Origin: Ruminococcus flavefaciens 007c
Lineage (GTDB): Bacteria > Bacillota > Clostridia > Oscillospirales > Ruminococcaceae
NCBI RefSeq assembly: GCF_000571935.1
Contig: NZ_ATAX01000028.1
Coordinates: 67,001-131,000, forward strand
Reading direction: 5' to 3'
Length of the DNA stretch: 64,000 bases
The notes beneath the pieces were generated by a model. The model was given only the letters and a program-made list of their open reading frames with translations. It ran no database searches and was not told the DNA's origin. Shown here in pieces: positions 17,343 through 26,297 of the stretch; position 1 is the first letter of the stretch; each line of letters starts with the position of its first letter. The position numbers and the translations under genes are program-made.

Positions 17343-20270
17343 TCATCTGTCAAGCCCGAGATTTCTGCGTTTTCGTGCTATCTCGTCGTTTATGTCCCTG
17401 TTGTACCATATAAGGGTATCTCTCGGGTTCTGTTTTTCGTTTATGGTCTCGCGGAAGGCGTTCATGATATTTCTCGTCACCGCATAGGAAGCAGGAGTAA
17501 CGGGTATCTCCCTGAGTTCTTTCTGCTGAGCGCGGAGCCTTGCCAACTCGTCCTCCGACCATGACAGCTTGCCCAGCGCCTCGGTATTAGCCGTATCGAA
17601 ACGTCCCAGAGTTCCCATAAGTCCCTCTGTCTGAGCACCGTACTGTGCCTGGGTATCGTTATCCGTGAACCATTTTATGAATTTCCAGGCATTTTCCTTA
17701 TTCTTCACCTTTTTGAATATAACAGCTCCCGAGCCGTTGGAATTGGCCGCATGGGATAGGCTGCCGCCCTCCCCCGCGGTTGCAGGCACCGGGCAGAAGT
17801 CCCACAGCCCCTTTATTTCGGGAGAAGCCGCCGTGAGCTGATTGAAAAACGTATAATTGGCAATAACTATGGGGTATTCACCTGTCCTGAAGCGGCTGAA
17901 AGCGTCATAGGTCTGCTCAAAGCTGTATTTGGTATAGAAATCCGTCCATTCCTCAAAGGACTGCACCGCCTCTGTCGAATCGAGTACAGACGCAGACAGG
18001 TCCTCATTATAGTAGGTCATTCCCTTCTGGAGCATCAGCAGCGCAAAGGTATGGCCCGACTCGGTGGCGGGAGATATATCATTCGGAGGCAGTACAAGTC
18101 CCACGGACATATAGTTCCTCTGAAGAGCCGGCAGCATATCCCTGAGCCCGTCCCATGTTTCGGGAGGAGAGCTGTATCCCAGCTCCGTAAGCACATCAGT
18201 GCGGTAGAACATCATCGGGAAGCTCTGGCTAACCGGCAGGCCGTAGCAGCCGCCGTTGTAGCTGTACTGCGTCATGGCGTTCTCCTGGAAACGCTCCTTT
18301 ACCTCGCCGAAGTCATCGAACTGCGAAAGATCAACAAGGAGATCTCTGGCAGCCAGATTCACTGGGAACTCTCCTCCCAGAAAGAGAGCCGCATCGGGTC
18401 CCTTGCCTGCAAGAGAAGCCTCCACGATACCGCCTGTAACAAGGTTTACGGAAACGGGTATACCTGTTTCCTGCATGAACTGATTTTCGGTCATTTCCTT
18501 AACAGCCTGAGCCTGATCTCTTCCGAGAGCCACCCAGACATTGACCGCTTCCTCTCCCGTAACATCTGAGAGAGTGGTATAATCCTCAAAAAAAGAGCCT
18601 ATAAAAGCGTCAAAGCCGAATTTCAGCGACTTTCCAAGCTTTTCCCTGCAGTCTGAGAAGCTCCTGTCCGCAGAGGCAAGCTCTATATAATCAATTTCAA
18701 GTGGCTGATCGCGGTTATCCCTCATCCATGCCGAAAGGGAAGCGCTGCCGTCCTTTATCTGCTTCAGATAAGAAGGTATCCTCAGGGGCTTTGCGGTGCA
18801 TTTATCCAGTATGACCGCCATATTCTCTATGGCAGCGGCCTCGGTGCCCTTTTGGCCCGTCAGTGACTCTATGCCTGCCCTGACGTCCTTCAGCTCCGCC
18901 GAGATCTCGCCGAACCTTTCCACCAGCCCGGGTATCTTCTCATGTACATAATAATCCGTATATTTATCGGGAGCCGGTCCCGTTATCATCAGTACCTTGC
19001 GGTAGTAGGTGTTCAGTTCCCTGACCACATCCTCCAGTCTGCGCAGATAATCGCCTATCTCTCCGGGGACAGCCTCCATCGAGAGCGTATGGCTGCGGTC
19101 GCCCTCCAGCCAGATGTATACCGGCTCACTGCCGCTTTTCGGAACAGTCACCGACCATTCCGTATCGTAGCCGAATCTGACGCGCTCCAGCTCCTGACAG
19201 GGCACTTTCCCGTCCACATATATGCGTCTGTTGGAGTCAAAGCCTCTTATCTTGTCCTGTCTTGCCTTTATACCTATTTTATACCAGCCCCCTGCGCCGA
19301 TCTGTTCCGCAGGTATCTCCCAGGTGACGGTCTGGAGTGCTTTTTTCCAGTTGCCGCTTCCGATGGTGTTGTACACCATTTTTGTAGGATCCGACGGTGA
19401 AGCAAGATAGCTGCTGTTATCAAATGTAGGATACAGTGTGGGATCCGACTTGAAGGCCGCATTCTCCCCCTCTATCCTGATCAGCGCCGACGGAGTCTCC
19501 TCCGCGCTTATCTCAGCCCCCGCACTGTCCGCATATCCGCGGTACGAGGGGAGCTCTTCCCTGTTGCAGAAGCAAAGGCTGTCCAACGCCAGCTGAGCAC
19601 GCTCCGAGGAGAGCTTCAGCACATGGCTGCCCTTTTCAAGGTAAAAGAACAGAGGCTCGCTGAAAAGTCCGTCAACATCACCGAAGAAACAGCTCTGCCA
19701 GAGCTGCTTCTGCACCTGCGCGGGACGGACCTGATTTCCGCGCATATCCGTGTAAATATCTTTTTCGTTCACCCACACTCTTCCGAGAGTGAGCCTTGAA
19801 GCCGTATCGTAGGGCAGTTTCCCGTCCAGCTCCATGGAAAACTCTATATCCGTGCTGTTTGAGATCATGGGACAGTAATCAGCGGCAAGACAGTAATTTC
19901 CGCTCTCTGGCACCTCAAAACGATAGGACACCTCTCCGCCGCTGCTCTCCCACAGCAGGACATCATCGCGCTTTTCGCCGTTATCGTCGGTAAAGCTGCC
20001 TTTTTTCACATCTCCGTCCTCTGCAGGAAAAAAGTCTCCGCCGCTTATGGTTATCCTCCTGTCGGGACGATCCTCGGCGGAATACTTGTCGTAATACCTG
20101 CCGAAGGACATAAGCTCGCTGTCGGGAGCCTCAAAGGAATAGTAATCCTCTGCAAGGGCTGCTTTTTCCGCAGCAGCCCCGTAAGCGCAGGCGCTGCCCG
20201 CAGCCGTGAAGGACGCCTGAAACATTATCACAAGAGCAGCGGCAGCTGCCGCTGTTTTTCCGAATGACAT
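17343..20270 (-). CDS. Solute-binding protein fused to N-terminal carbohydrate-binding-like domains
   Basis: The 975-residue secreted protein starts with a signal peptide. Two beta-sandwich, CBM-like regions follow (about 60-230 and 265-400; for example SYRFEVPESGNYCLAADYCP and GGWYKIGIKARQD), then a helical region. A family 1 extracellular solute-binding domain begins near residue 570 (EEAVNVWVALGRDQAQAVKE) with its hinge region YGLPVSQSFPMMFYRTD. No lipobox is seen, unlike usual Gram-positive binding proteins, so retention may depend on partners such as the NHL or DUF5696 proteins. The start at 20270 is chosen over 20339 because no ribosome binding site precedes the longer form. Confidence 0.85.
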   Translation of the reverse strand: MSFGKTAAAAAALVIMFQASFTAAGSACAYGAAAEKAALAEDYYSFEAPDSELMSFGRYYDKYSAEDRPDRRITISGGDFFPAEDGDVKKGSFTDDNGEKRDDVLLWESSGGEVSYRFEVPESGNYCLAADYCPMISNSTDIEFSMELDGKLPYDTASRLTLGRVWVNEKDIYTDMRGNQVRPAQVQKQLWQSCFFGDVDGLFSEPLFFYLEKGSHVLKLSSERAQLALDSLCFCNREELPSYRGYADSAGAEISAEETPSALIRIEGENAAFKSDPTLYPTFDNSSYLASPSDPTKMVYNTIGSGNWKKALQTVTWEIPAEQIGAGGWYKIGIKARQDKIRGFDSNRRIYVDGKVPCQELERVRFGYDTEWSVTVPKSGSEPVYIWLEGDRSHTLSMEAVPGEIGDYLRRLEDVVRELNTYYRKVLMITGPAPDKYTDYYVHEKIPGLVERFGEISAELKDVRAGIESLTGQKGTEAAAIENMAVILDKCTAKPLRIPSYLKQIKDGSASLSAWMRDNRDQPLEIDYIELASADRSFSDCREKLGKSLKFGFDAFIGSFFEDYTTLSDVTGEEAVNVWVALGRDQAQAVKEMTENQFMQETGIPVSVNLVTGGIVEASLAGKGPDAALFLGGEFPVNLAARDLLVDLSQFDDFGEVKERFQENAMTQYSYNGGCYGLPVSQSFPMMFYRTDVLTELGYSSPPETWDGLRDMLPALQRNYMSVGLVLPPNDISPATESGHTFALLMLQKGMTYYNEDLSASVLDSTEAVQSFEEWTDFYTKYSFEQTYDAFSRFRTGEYPIVIANYTFFNQLTAASPEIKGLWDFCPVPATAGEGGSLSHAANSNGSGAVIFKKVKNKENAWKFIKWFTDNDTQAQYGAQTEGLMGTLGRFDTANTEALGKLSWSEDELARLRAQQKELREIPVTPASYAVTRNIMNAFRETINEKQNPRDTLIWYNRDINDEIARKRRNLGLDR

Positions 20271-20314
20271 CTTCACTGCGCCCTCACCGCCTTTCCGTAA
20301 AATAAATAAAAATG

Positions 20315-20329
20315 CGCAGGCTCCCTGCG
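20315..20329 (-). promoter_or_regulatory. Leader hairpin upstream of the fused solute-binding gene
   Basis: CGCAGG/CCTGCG with a three-base loop on the minus strand is followed by CATTTTTATTTATTTT. It lies about 55 bases after the predicted transcription start and 45 before the start codon. It resembles a weak terminator and may attenuate the island. Confidence 0.4.
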
Positions 20330-20392
20330 TCGGGATCATGCGCCAAGTCAGCCTGCCGCAGTATTGTCAAACTGCATATTTCTATCAAAATC

Positions 20393-20421
20393 AGTATATC
20401 AAATTCAAGGTGGAATGTCAA
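20393..20421 (-). promoter_or_regulatory. Promoter of the first sugar-transport island
   Basis: TTGACA (20421-20416), 17-base spacer, TATACT (20398-20393) on the minus strand. It drives the genes from 20270 down to 10404; no other strong promoter was seen between them, though this was not checked exhaustively. Confidence 0.85.
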
Positions 20422-20597
20422 GAAATGCAGCAGCTTTACATTATAAATAATATATTTTACTACTGAACATTTAGCTAAATTATGTTTTTATGCATATACT
20501 TTGTACAATAATATAATCTGATAACTGTAACTTCCTACAAGTATCTTCCCCTCATACGTCAACCGAAACCACCTGAAATCGCGAATATTAAAAAACT
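20422..20597. other. AT-rich intergenic region between divergent promoters
   Basis: No coding frame or RNA gene was recognised here. The stretch is AT-rich and separates the minus-strand importer promoter from the plus-strand ABC-2 promoter. Confidence 0.6.
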
Positions 20598-20620
20598 GTA
20601 AAATCTTATCGGGATTTTAC
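20598..20620. repeat. Inverted repeat upstream of the ABC-2 exporter promoter
   Basis: GTAAAATC (20598-20605) and GATTTTAC (20613-20620) form a perfect eight-base inverted repeat with a seven-base centre, ending eight bases before the -35 box at 20629. It extends by AAAAC/GTTTT with one bulged T. It could be an operator or a weak AT-rich terminator. Confidence 0.5.
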
Positions 20621-20628
20621 GTTTTGTA

Positions 20629-20657
20629 TTGACATCCGAATTTTTTTGTGTTATGAT
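20629..20657 (+). promoter_or_regulatory. Promoter of the ABC-2 ATPase/permease operon
   Basis: TTGACA (20629-20634), 17-base spacer, TATGAT (20652-20657). It lies about 60 bases before the TTG start of the ATPase gene. Confidence 0.85.
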
Positions 20658-20717
20658 AAAAGTGTAGAAAACTACCAGATATAACATAAAATTCAACATA
20701 ATAAAGGGGAGATAACT

Positions 20718-21458
20718 TTGGAAAATGTGCTCGAAGTAAAAGAGCTGTCCAAGCAATACTCCAAGGTACTTGCAGCCGACAAGGTATCATTTGAGATAGG
20801 CAAGGGCGAGATATTCGCACTTATCGGTCCAAACGGTGCAGGTAAAACCACTACGATACGAATGATCTCTACTCTGCTCCAGCCTACATCGGGCGATGCC
20901 GTGGTGGCAGGTTACAGCATAATCAAGGAGCCCGAAAAAGTAAGGGAATCCATCACCTACCTCCCCGACGAGGCAGGCGCATATAAACAGATGACAGGCA
21001 TCAAGTACCTCAGATTCATGGCGGGACTTTTCACATCGGACATTGAAAAGCTCAATTCCTATGTGGATCGCGCAAAGAATATCTGCGGACTCGGAGACCG
21101 CCTTAACGATAAAATAGGAAGCTACAGCCGAGGCATGATAAGAAAGCTCCTCCTTGCGAGAGCAGTAATGACAAAGCCGAAGCTTGCCATACTTGACGAG
21201 CCTACCAGCGGACTCGATGTGCTCAACGCCATAGAGATACGCAAGACCATAAAGAAGCTCGCCGAAGAAGAGGGAATGTCCTTCCTTCTCTCATCACATA
21301 ATATGCTCGAGATCGAGTTCGTTTCCGACCGTGTAGGTATCATATCCAAGGGTCACCTCATGGTAACGGGACGCACCGATGAACTCAAGGAACGCTACAG
21401 CGCTCCCAACCTCGAGGAAGTATTTGAAAGGGTGGTGAAAGAGAATGAAGTTCATTAA
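20718..21458 (+). CDS. ABC-2 type transporter ATPase (NatA-like)
   Basis: This is the cytoplasmic ATPase of an ABC-2 exporter. Walker A is GPNGAGKTT (about 38-46), the signature region is YSRGMIRKLLLARAV, and Walker B is LAILDEPTSGLD. The signature is degenerate (SRGM in place of SGGQ), which is common in NatA-like proteins. The start codon is TTG at 20718, supported by AAGGGGA seven bases upstream. The 246-residue length is normal for a single nucleotide-binding domain. The permease gene overlaps its end by 14 bases. NatA-type sodium or toxic-compound export is the nearest named role, but the substrate is not readable. Confidence 0.93.
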   Translation: MENVLEVKELSKQYSKVLAADKVSFEIGKGEIFALIGPNGAGKTTTIRMISTLLQPTSGDAVVAGYSIIKEPEKVRESITYLPDEAGAYKQMTGIKYLRFMAGLFTSDIEKLNSYVDRAKNICGLGDRLNDKIGSYSRGMIRKLLLARAVMTKPKLAILDEPTSGLDVLNAIEIRKTIKKLAEEEGMSFLLSSHNMLEIEFVSDRVGIISKGHLMVTGRTDELKERYSAPNLEEVFERVVKENEVH

Positions 21459-22785
21459 CCTTCTCAAGAAAGAGCTCTCGGAGCTCATAAATGCACAGAT
21501 GATAATCGGACTTGTAGTGTCCCTCTCCCTTTTCTGGCTGATGGGAAATGTAATGCAGTCCGTTACCAAAGAGCTTGCAGAGGATTCCAAAAACACAAAC
21601 GTGTATGTATGTGATATGGACGACTCCGATCTTACCAGAGAGCTTCTCAGCAAGCTTGAATCGGACGGCGCCAAGGTGAACAGAGTCACCGTAAACGGTG
21701 ATGATTACGCCGCAGCGCTGAAGGGTAAGGATTTCAAGAGCTTCGTTATTATACCCCAGGGCTTTTCCGATACTGTTGAAAGCGGAAAGAAGCCCGAGCT
21801 CATATCCGTTACAAAAGTCAAGTCAGCCTCCGCATTCAGCGGAATGACAGGCGGTACGGAATCATCGGTAGCCCTCATAAACAACTTCGTGACCGGCAAG
21901 CTGGCAGGTCAGCAGGGCGTTACCGAAGAAGAACTGGGCGTTATCGAATCTGCCATAAATGTGGTGGATCAGACGGTGGTATCCGATAAGTCGGCAAAGA
22001 TCTCAAGCAGCGCTATCATCGGAAAGATAACCTCACAGAACCTTCTCCTTCCCATAATCATTCTGGTCCTCATAATGATGACCTCACAGTCGCTCATAGC
22101 GTCTATCTCAAACGAAAAGATCGACAAGACTCTGGAGACACTGCTTTCCGCACCTGTTTCAAGAGGCTCTGTAATAACAGCGAAAATGCTGGCAGCAGCA
22201 ATAGTCGCACTGGTAAACGCAGGAGTTATGATGTTCGGCTTCTCGGCATACTCAAAGGGTATGACAGGAGCTGTCACCAGCGACCTCAATGTAAACGGCA
22301 TCCTTCAGGATAATCTTTCCACTGACGAAGCTTTCAGACAGCTGGGGCTCAATCTGGGCGTAACTGATTATATACTTGTGGGAGTACAGCTTTTCATTAC
22401 AATAATGATATGTCTGGCCATTTCCATAATACTGGGAGCACTGGTAAATGACTCCAAGTCATCGCAGACAATGCTTCTGCCCATAATGATGATGGTAATG
22501 ATACCGTGGTTCGTATCAATGTTCACAGATGTGAACTCACTTTCCACAGTACCCAAGCTCATCGTATATGCCATCCCCTTCACACACACATTTACCGCGA
22601 TACCGAATCTCATGTTCGGAAATACCACCGAATTCTGGATAGGTCTCGGGTATCAGATAATAGTATTCGCAGTCGTAATGTTCTTTGCTCTCAGACTCTT
22701 CAAGTCGGACAAGATACTTACGATGTCACTGAACTTCGGACAGAAGTCCAGATTCAGAAGATCAAGCAAAACCAACGAGGATTGA
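21445..22785 (+). CDS. ABC-2 type transporter permease (NatB-like)
   Basis: The 446-residue permease has one N-terminal helix (about 18-38) and a large extracytoplasmic domain (about 40-190). A bundle of five or six helices follows, including LLLPIIILVLIMMTSQSLIA and the family block NEKIDKTLETLLSAPVSRGS. This is the NatB/ABC-2 membrane 3 topology. It is co-transcribed with the ATPase at 20718-21458 and followed by a strong terminator. Confidence 0.9.
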   Translation: MKFINLLKKELSELINAQMIIGLVVSLSLFWLMGNVMQSVTKELAEDSKNTNVYVCDMDDSDLTRELLSKLESDGAKVNRVTVNGDDYAAALKGKDFKSFVIIPQGFSDTVESGKKPELISVTKVKSASAFSGMTGGTESSVALINNFVTGKLAGQQGVTEEELGVIESAINVVDQTVVSDKSAKISSSAIIGKITSQNLLLPIIILVLIMMTSQSLIASISNEKIDKTLETLLSAPVSRGSVITAKMLAAAIVALVNAGVMMFGFSAYSKGMTGAVTSDLNVNGILQDNLSTDEAFRQLGLNLGVTDYILVGVQLFITIMICLAISIILGALVNDSKSSQTMLLPIMMMVMIPWFVSMFTDVNSLSTVPKLIVYAIPFTHTFTAIPNLMFGNTTEFWIGLGYQIIVFAVVMFFALRLFKSDKILTMSLNFGQKSRFRRSSKTNED

Positions 22786-22805
22786 TCCTCTTCCCTTTCC
22801 CCATG

Positions 22806-22848
22806 AAAAGGCGCAGCAGTTTCCGCTTGGGAGCTGCTGCGCCTTTTT
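22806..22848 (+). terminator. Strong terminator of the ABC-2 operon
   Basis: AAAAGGCGCAGCAG pairs with CTGCTGCGCCTTTT around a 14-base loop and ends in a T-tract (22844-22848), 20 bases after the permease stop. Confidence 0.92.
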
Positions 22849-22922
22849 ATATTTCAATTATACCTGCATTATTGTACATTGTACGAGGGCAAAATATCAC
22901 CATTTTACCATAAAAAGTAAAA

Positions 22923-22944
22923 AGCTATGCGATATCGCATAGCT
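22923..22944 (-). terminator. Perfect 22-base palindrome, probable deoD terminator
   Basis: AGCTATGCGAT followed by ATCGCATAGCT is a perfect palindrome. On the minus strand it is followed by TTTTTACTTTTTA, so it fits a terminator about 125 bases after the deoD stop. It could also be a protein-binding site. Confidence 0.6.
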
Positions 22945-23067
22945 AAGCAAAAATAAAATGAATAAATATAGAAGGGGAATTGGGGGATTACTTAATCCAT
23001 TTATAATATACCGCCCCAACCTTAAAATAATCTTAAAGTTACCTTAAAATAAAATAAAATTTTTCCA

Positions 23068-23778
23068 TCAGTTAACCGAGTACGCAGCCTCAAGTGCGAT
23101 CTCCATCATATCGCGGAAAGTAGTCTGTCTCTCCTCGGCAGTCGTAGAGAGCCCCTTCAGCGGGCAGTCTGAAACTGTAAGTATGCAGAGCGCATTCTTC
23201 CCTGCCCTTGCAGCGTTCATATAAAGAGCAGCCGCCTCCATCTCGATGGCGAGGACACCCATCTTCTGCCAGTTCGCAAGGCTGTCAGCGTCATCGTAGA
23301 AGGTATCGCTTGAGAGTATATTTCCCACATGGAAGGCCTTGCCCTTTGCCTGAGCAGCCTTTACGGCAGCGGAGATAAGATTCCACGAAGCCGTGGGCGC
23401 ATAAGTACCGGGGAGCCTGTACTGTGAAGCGTAAGCAGAATTTGTGCTTGCGCTCATACCTATGACTACATCGCGGAGCTGAACATTATCAGCCACAGCA
23501 CCTGCCGTGCCTACTCTGATGATATTTTCAACGCCGTACTCGTTGAAAAGCTCCCATGAGTATATACCGATAGACGGCATACCCATACCGCTGCCCTGAA
23601 CTGACACGGGAACGCCCTTATAGATGCCGGTATAACCCAGCATACCTCTGACTTCGTTGTAGCATACGGGATTTTCCAGGTAATTCTCGGCAATGAACTT
23701 AGCTCTCAGGGGATCTCCCGGCATAAGAACAGTCTTGGCAATATCGCCTTTTTTAGCATTGTTGTGAGGTGTCGGCAT
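23068..23778 (-). CDS. deoD: Purine nucleoside phosphorylase, DeoD type
   Basis: The enzyme splits purine (deoxy)nucleosides with phosphate into base and (deoxy)ribose-1-phosphate in the salvage pathway. Family motifs are MPGDPLRAKFIAENYL (about 19-34), the phosphate-site GTAGAV and the substrate-site VLAIEMEAAALY (about 178-189), with the catalytic Asp in TVSDCPL. The open frame runs to 23880, but the ATG at 23778 has AAAAGGAGGG in front and gives 236 residues, like the 239-residue E. coli enzyme. It appears monocistronic. Confidence 0.96.
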   Translation of the reverse strand: MPTPHNNAKKGDIAKTVLMPGDPLRAKFIAENYLENPVCYNEVRGMLGYTGIYKGVPVSVQGSGMGMPSIGIYSWELFNEYGVENIIRVGTAGAVADNVQLRDVVIGMSASTNSAYASQYRLPGTYAPTASWNLISAAVKAAQAKGKAFHVGNILSSDTFYDDADSLANWQKMGVLAIEMEAAALYMNAARAGKNALCILTVSDCPLKGLSTTAEERQTTFRDMMEIALEAAYSVN

Positions 23779-23900
23779 AATAAGCCCTCCTTTTTTGATA
23801 TTATCGTGGAACGGCGTCCGCCGTAAAGCATCATATCCGCAGATTGCACAAATCCTTGACCTGCGGTTTGTACAAAACATAGAAATCTGAAAATTTCATT

Positions 23901-23932
23901 CTGAAATTCAATGGTTTTCCGTTGAATTTCAG
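23901..23932. repeat. Inverted repeat upstream of deoD
   Basis: CTGAAATTCAA (23901-23911) and TTGAATTTCAG (23922-23932) are perfect 11-base arms. On the plus strand CCTTTTTC follows, but no plus-strand gene ends here. On the minus strand it lies upstream of deoD, so an operator or leader element is possible. The rest of 23779-24072 shows no gene. Confidence 0.45.
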
Positions 23933-24072
23933 CCTTTTTCTGCCTGTATACAGAAAGGGGTGATAAACGGCTCTCCCATTTTTACACGGAGGCCTTTATA
24001 CAGCGCTGTATTATATATAGTATACGCAGGAGCGCAGTGTGCACGCAGCTCCTGCCCGACAACGCCTGCTGA

Positions 24073-25500
24073 TCATCGTTTGAGCAGTTTCTTTGCAGTA
24101 TCTATGATAGCCTGATAATTCATAACCATAATAACTGCAAACAGCAGGAACACAAATACTCCGCCGAATTTCGGAGAACCGATAATGAGTACGCTCATTA
24201 TCAGGAGTATTCCCGTATTTACCAGAGACTTAACCGCATCGAACCTGAAGGGCACATAGTATCTTGCGTCGATTATCCTTGCCCAGAAGCAGATGACATA
24301 GCTGAGGAAGGTCGCCACAGCAGCCCCCTGAATGCCCCATGCAGGTATCAGGAAGTAGTTCATCGGGATATTCACCGCACAGGCTACAAATGCAGTCCAG
24401 AAGGAGTTCTTGGAGTGCTTTGTGGCAGAGTATATACTTCCGAGGAACTGATTGAAGCACATGAACACCACCGCTACTATAAGAACAGGGGTATAGATGT
24501 ACACATCCGCGTACTCTGCGTGCTTGTCCGAGGGCACAAGGAATGCCGTCACGGGTTTGACTATAAGAAGAAGTCCTGCCGCCGCCATGAACATTATGGC
24601 CTCATAAGCTGAGTAGACCTTCTCATAAAACTTGTTTCTGTCTGCGGAGGCGTTCTCCGTTATAGCTGACATACTCCATGCCTGAAAGAATATGGTGGAG
24701 ACAAGAGAGATAAGGTTCGGTATCTTGTTTGCAAAGCCGTATATAGCTACCGCTCCCTTGCCAAGTTCATGATAGTCGCTGTGCATCTGCTTGATGAACA
24801 TTCTGTCCGACAGGGAGGTTATGGCCCACATTACTATAGTGGGGATCAGCGGCATAGCAAAGTGCATCATTTCCCTTCCGAGGGCTCTGTTGAAGTATTC
24901 GGCACCTGCGAATTCCTTCAGTCTCGCCGCTATGAACAGGAATAGTGCCGAACAGCCGTCGGAGAGTATGACCGCCAGCAGGAAGCCCTTTACTCCCATA
25001 TGCATCCAGGGTATGAATATAACATTGAATATGAAGAAGGTAAGTGTGGCAAGTATTCCGTCAATGGAGAAAAGCTTCACCATATCCCTTGCGCGTACGA
25101 AGTTCTGACATAACATTCGTATGGAGGACATGGCCACATACAATATGAACAGTACGGTGTAACCCCTGAGGTAATCCAGTGCGGGTATAACTCTCAGAAA
25201 CGGCACCGTAAAGGCCATTATCAGCATACCTATCATAGTTATTGCGCCCGATGTGGTGAACACCTCACGCTTGTCGTATTCCTTGTCCAGTCCGAATCGG
25301 ATAAGGTACTCCTGAAGAGCAAAGGTGAATACGGGCTGGAGAAGCAACAGCGTAGTCTCGAGGAGCTCCTTGACGCCGTTGTTCTCGGGATCTATGTTGT
25401 GAGCATACAGTCTTGTCAGCAGGAACACCAGTATCTTTGAGCCAAAAGTACCGATGGCAAAGATACCCGTATTAAAGACCAGCTTTTTATATTTATTCAT
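24073..25500 (-). CDS. Polysaccharide flippase, Wzx/MurJ-like MOP superfamily
   Basis: This is a predicted lipid-linked oligosaccharide flippase. The 475-residue protein has about twelve to fourteen membrane segments and begins MNKYKKLVFNTGIFAIGTFG, the usual start of the polysaccharide biosynthesis protein family. The region GKGAVAIYGFANKIPNLISL (about 250-270) is typical. No polysaccharide genes are adjacent, so the glycan is unknown. ATG 25500 is chosen over GTG 25509 because GGAG lies nine bases before the ATG. Confidence 0.85.
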   Translation of the reverse strand: MNKYKKLVFNTGIFAIGTFGSKILVFLLTRLYAHNIDPENNGVKELLETTLLLLQPVFTFALQEYLIRFGLDKEYDKREVFTTSGAITMIGMLIMAFTVPFLRVIPALDYLRGYTVLFILYVAMSSIRMLCQNFVRARDMVKLFSIDGILATLTFFIFNVIFIPWMHMGVKGFLLAVILSDGCSALFLFIAARLKEFAGAEYFNRALGREMMHFAMPLIPTIVMWAITSLSDRMFIKQMHSDYHELGKGAVAIYGFANKIPNLISLVSTIFFQAWSMSAITENASADRNKFYEKVYSAYEAIMFMAAAGLLLIVKPVTAFLVPSDKHAEYADVYIYTPVLIVAVVFMCFNQFLGSIYSATKHSKNSFWTAFVACAVNIPMNYFLIPAWGIQGAAVATFLSYVICFWARIIDARYYVPFRFDAVKSLVNTGILLIMSVLIIGSPKFGGVFVFLLFAVIMVMNYQAIIDTAKKLLKR

Positions 25501-25532
25501 TTTCCACACTCCGAATAAAGTAATATAAAAAT

Positions 25533-25561
25533 ATTATATCACACAAAACCGCAAAAATCAA
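25533..25561 (-). promoter_or_regulatory. Promoter of the flippase gene
   Basis: TTGATT (25561-25556), 17-base spacer, TATAAT (25538-25533) on the minus strand, 30 bases before the ATG. Confidence 0.8.
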
Positions 25562-25593
25562 TATTTCCCCTGTTTATCAGCACTGATAAAGCC

Positions 25594-25634
25594 AAAAGCT
25601 CCGATAGTGGCAAAGTGCCGATACCGAAGCTTTT
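25594..25634 (-). terminator. Terminator of the DUF4190 gene at 25642
   Basis: On the minus strand AAAAGCTTCGGTA pairs with TATCGGAGCTTTT (13 pairs, two G-U) with an inner GGCA/TGCC stem, starting eight bases after the stop. The stem's own terminal U residues form the tail. A second palindrome, TTTATCAG/CTGATAAA, follows at 25573-25590. Confidence 0.7.
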
Positions 25635-25641
25635 AACGTAC

Positions 25642-26226
25642 TTATCTTATAAACATTGCCAGATTTTCCCATGCAGCAAAAGAACCTGCTGAAAGAGCAA
25701 GAATGATAAGGATTATTGCGCCTGACAGTGAAATAAGGCTGAGTATAAGTCCTGCGATAGCCATACCCTTGCCCGGAGTATTCTTCTTGATAGCGACTCC
25801 ACCGAGAATAAGTCCGATGATTGCGAGCAGCAGTGATACAGGATAGCAGCATACTCCCAGGAATGCGATTATACCAAGCACCATTGAAGCCACAGCCATT
25901 CCCGAGCCGCCCTGATCCTGTCCGTATCCGGGAGCGCCGTAGGGATTCTGGGGACCATAGTAGTTAGGGTTCTGGAATCCAGGCTGACCGTAAGGGTTGG
26001 GGCCGTTCTGATAGCCCGGCTGACCATAGGGATTAGGTCCCTGATAGCCCTGACCGTAGGGTGCAGCACCGTTCTGGTAGCCTCCCTGCTGGCCGTTCTG
26101 GTAGCCTCCCTGCTGATCTGCCTGAGCATTGGGATCGGGGCCGTCTATATATCCCGTAATGTTATCGTTATTGTCAGTTACATTCTGATCAACGTCATTA
26201 TGTCCGTTATTGTAGTTGTTATCCAT
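25642..26226 (-). CDS. DUF4190 membrane protein with Gly/Gln/Asn/Tyr-rich repeat N-terminus
   Basis: The 194-residue protein has a low-complexity, likely disordered N-terminus (about residues 1-108). It is built from GGYQNGQQ and NPYGQPGYQNG type repeats. Two membrane helices of the DUF4190 domain follow, with the hallmark SMVLGIIAFLGVCCYPVSLL and the connecting KKNTPGKGMAIAGLILS. The function of DUF4190 proteins is unknown. A paralogue with the same architecture lies at 26733-27107, and the two flank a DUF2752 gene. It has its own strong promoter. Confidence 0.85.
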   Translation of the reverse strand: MDNNYNNGHNDVDQNVTDNNDNITGYIDGPDPNAQADQQGGYQNGQQGGYQNGAAPYGQGYQGPNPYGQPGYQNGPNPYGQPGFQNPNYYGPQNPYGAPGYGQDQGGSGMAVASMVLGIIAFLGVCCYPVSLLLAIIGLILGGVAIKKNTPGKGMAIAGLILSLISLSGAIILIILALSAGSFAAWENLAMFIR

Positions 26227-26260
26227 AAACCATCCTCCTTGAAATTGTACTAACAGCCTA

Positions 26261-26289
26261 ATTATACCATTTTAGGCGGATTTTGTCAA
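26261..26289 (-). promoter_or_regulatory. Promoter of the repeat-rich DUF4190 gene
   Basis: TTGACA (26289-26284), 17-base spacer, TGG plus TATAAT (26266-26261) on the minus strand, an extended -10 promoter 35 bases before the ATG. Confidence 0.9.
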
Positions 26290-26297
26290 TAAAAAAC

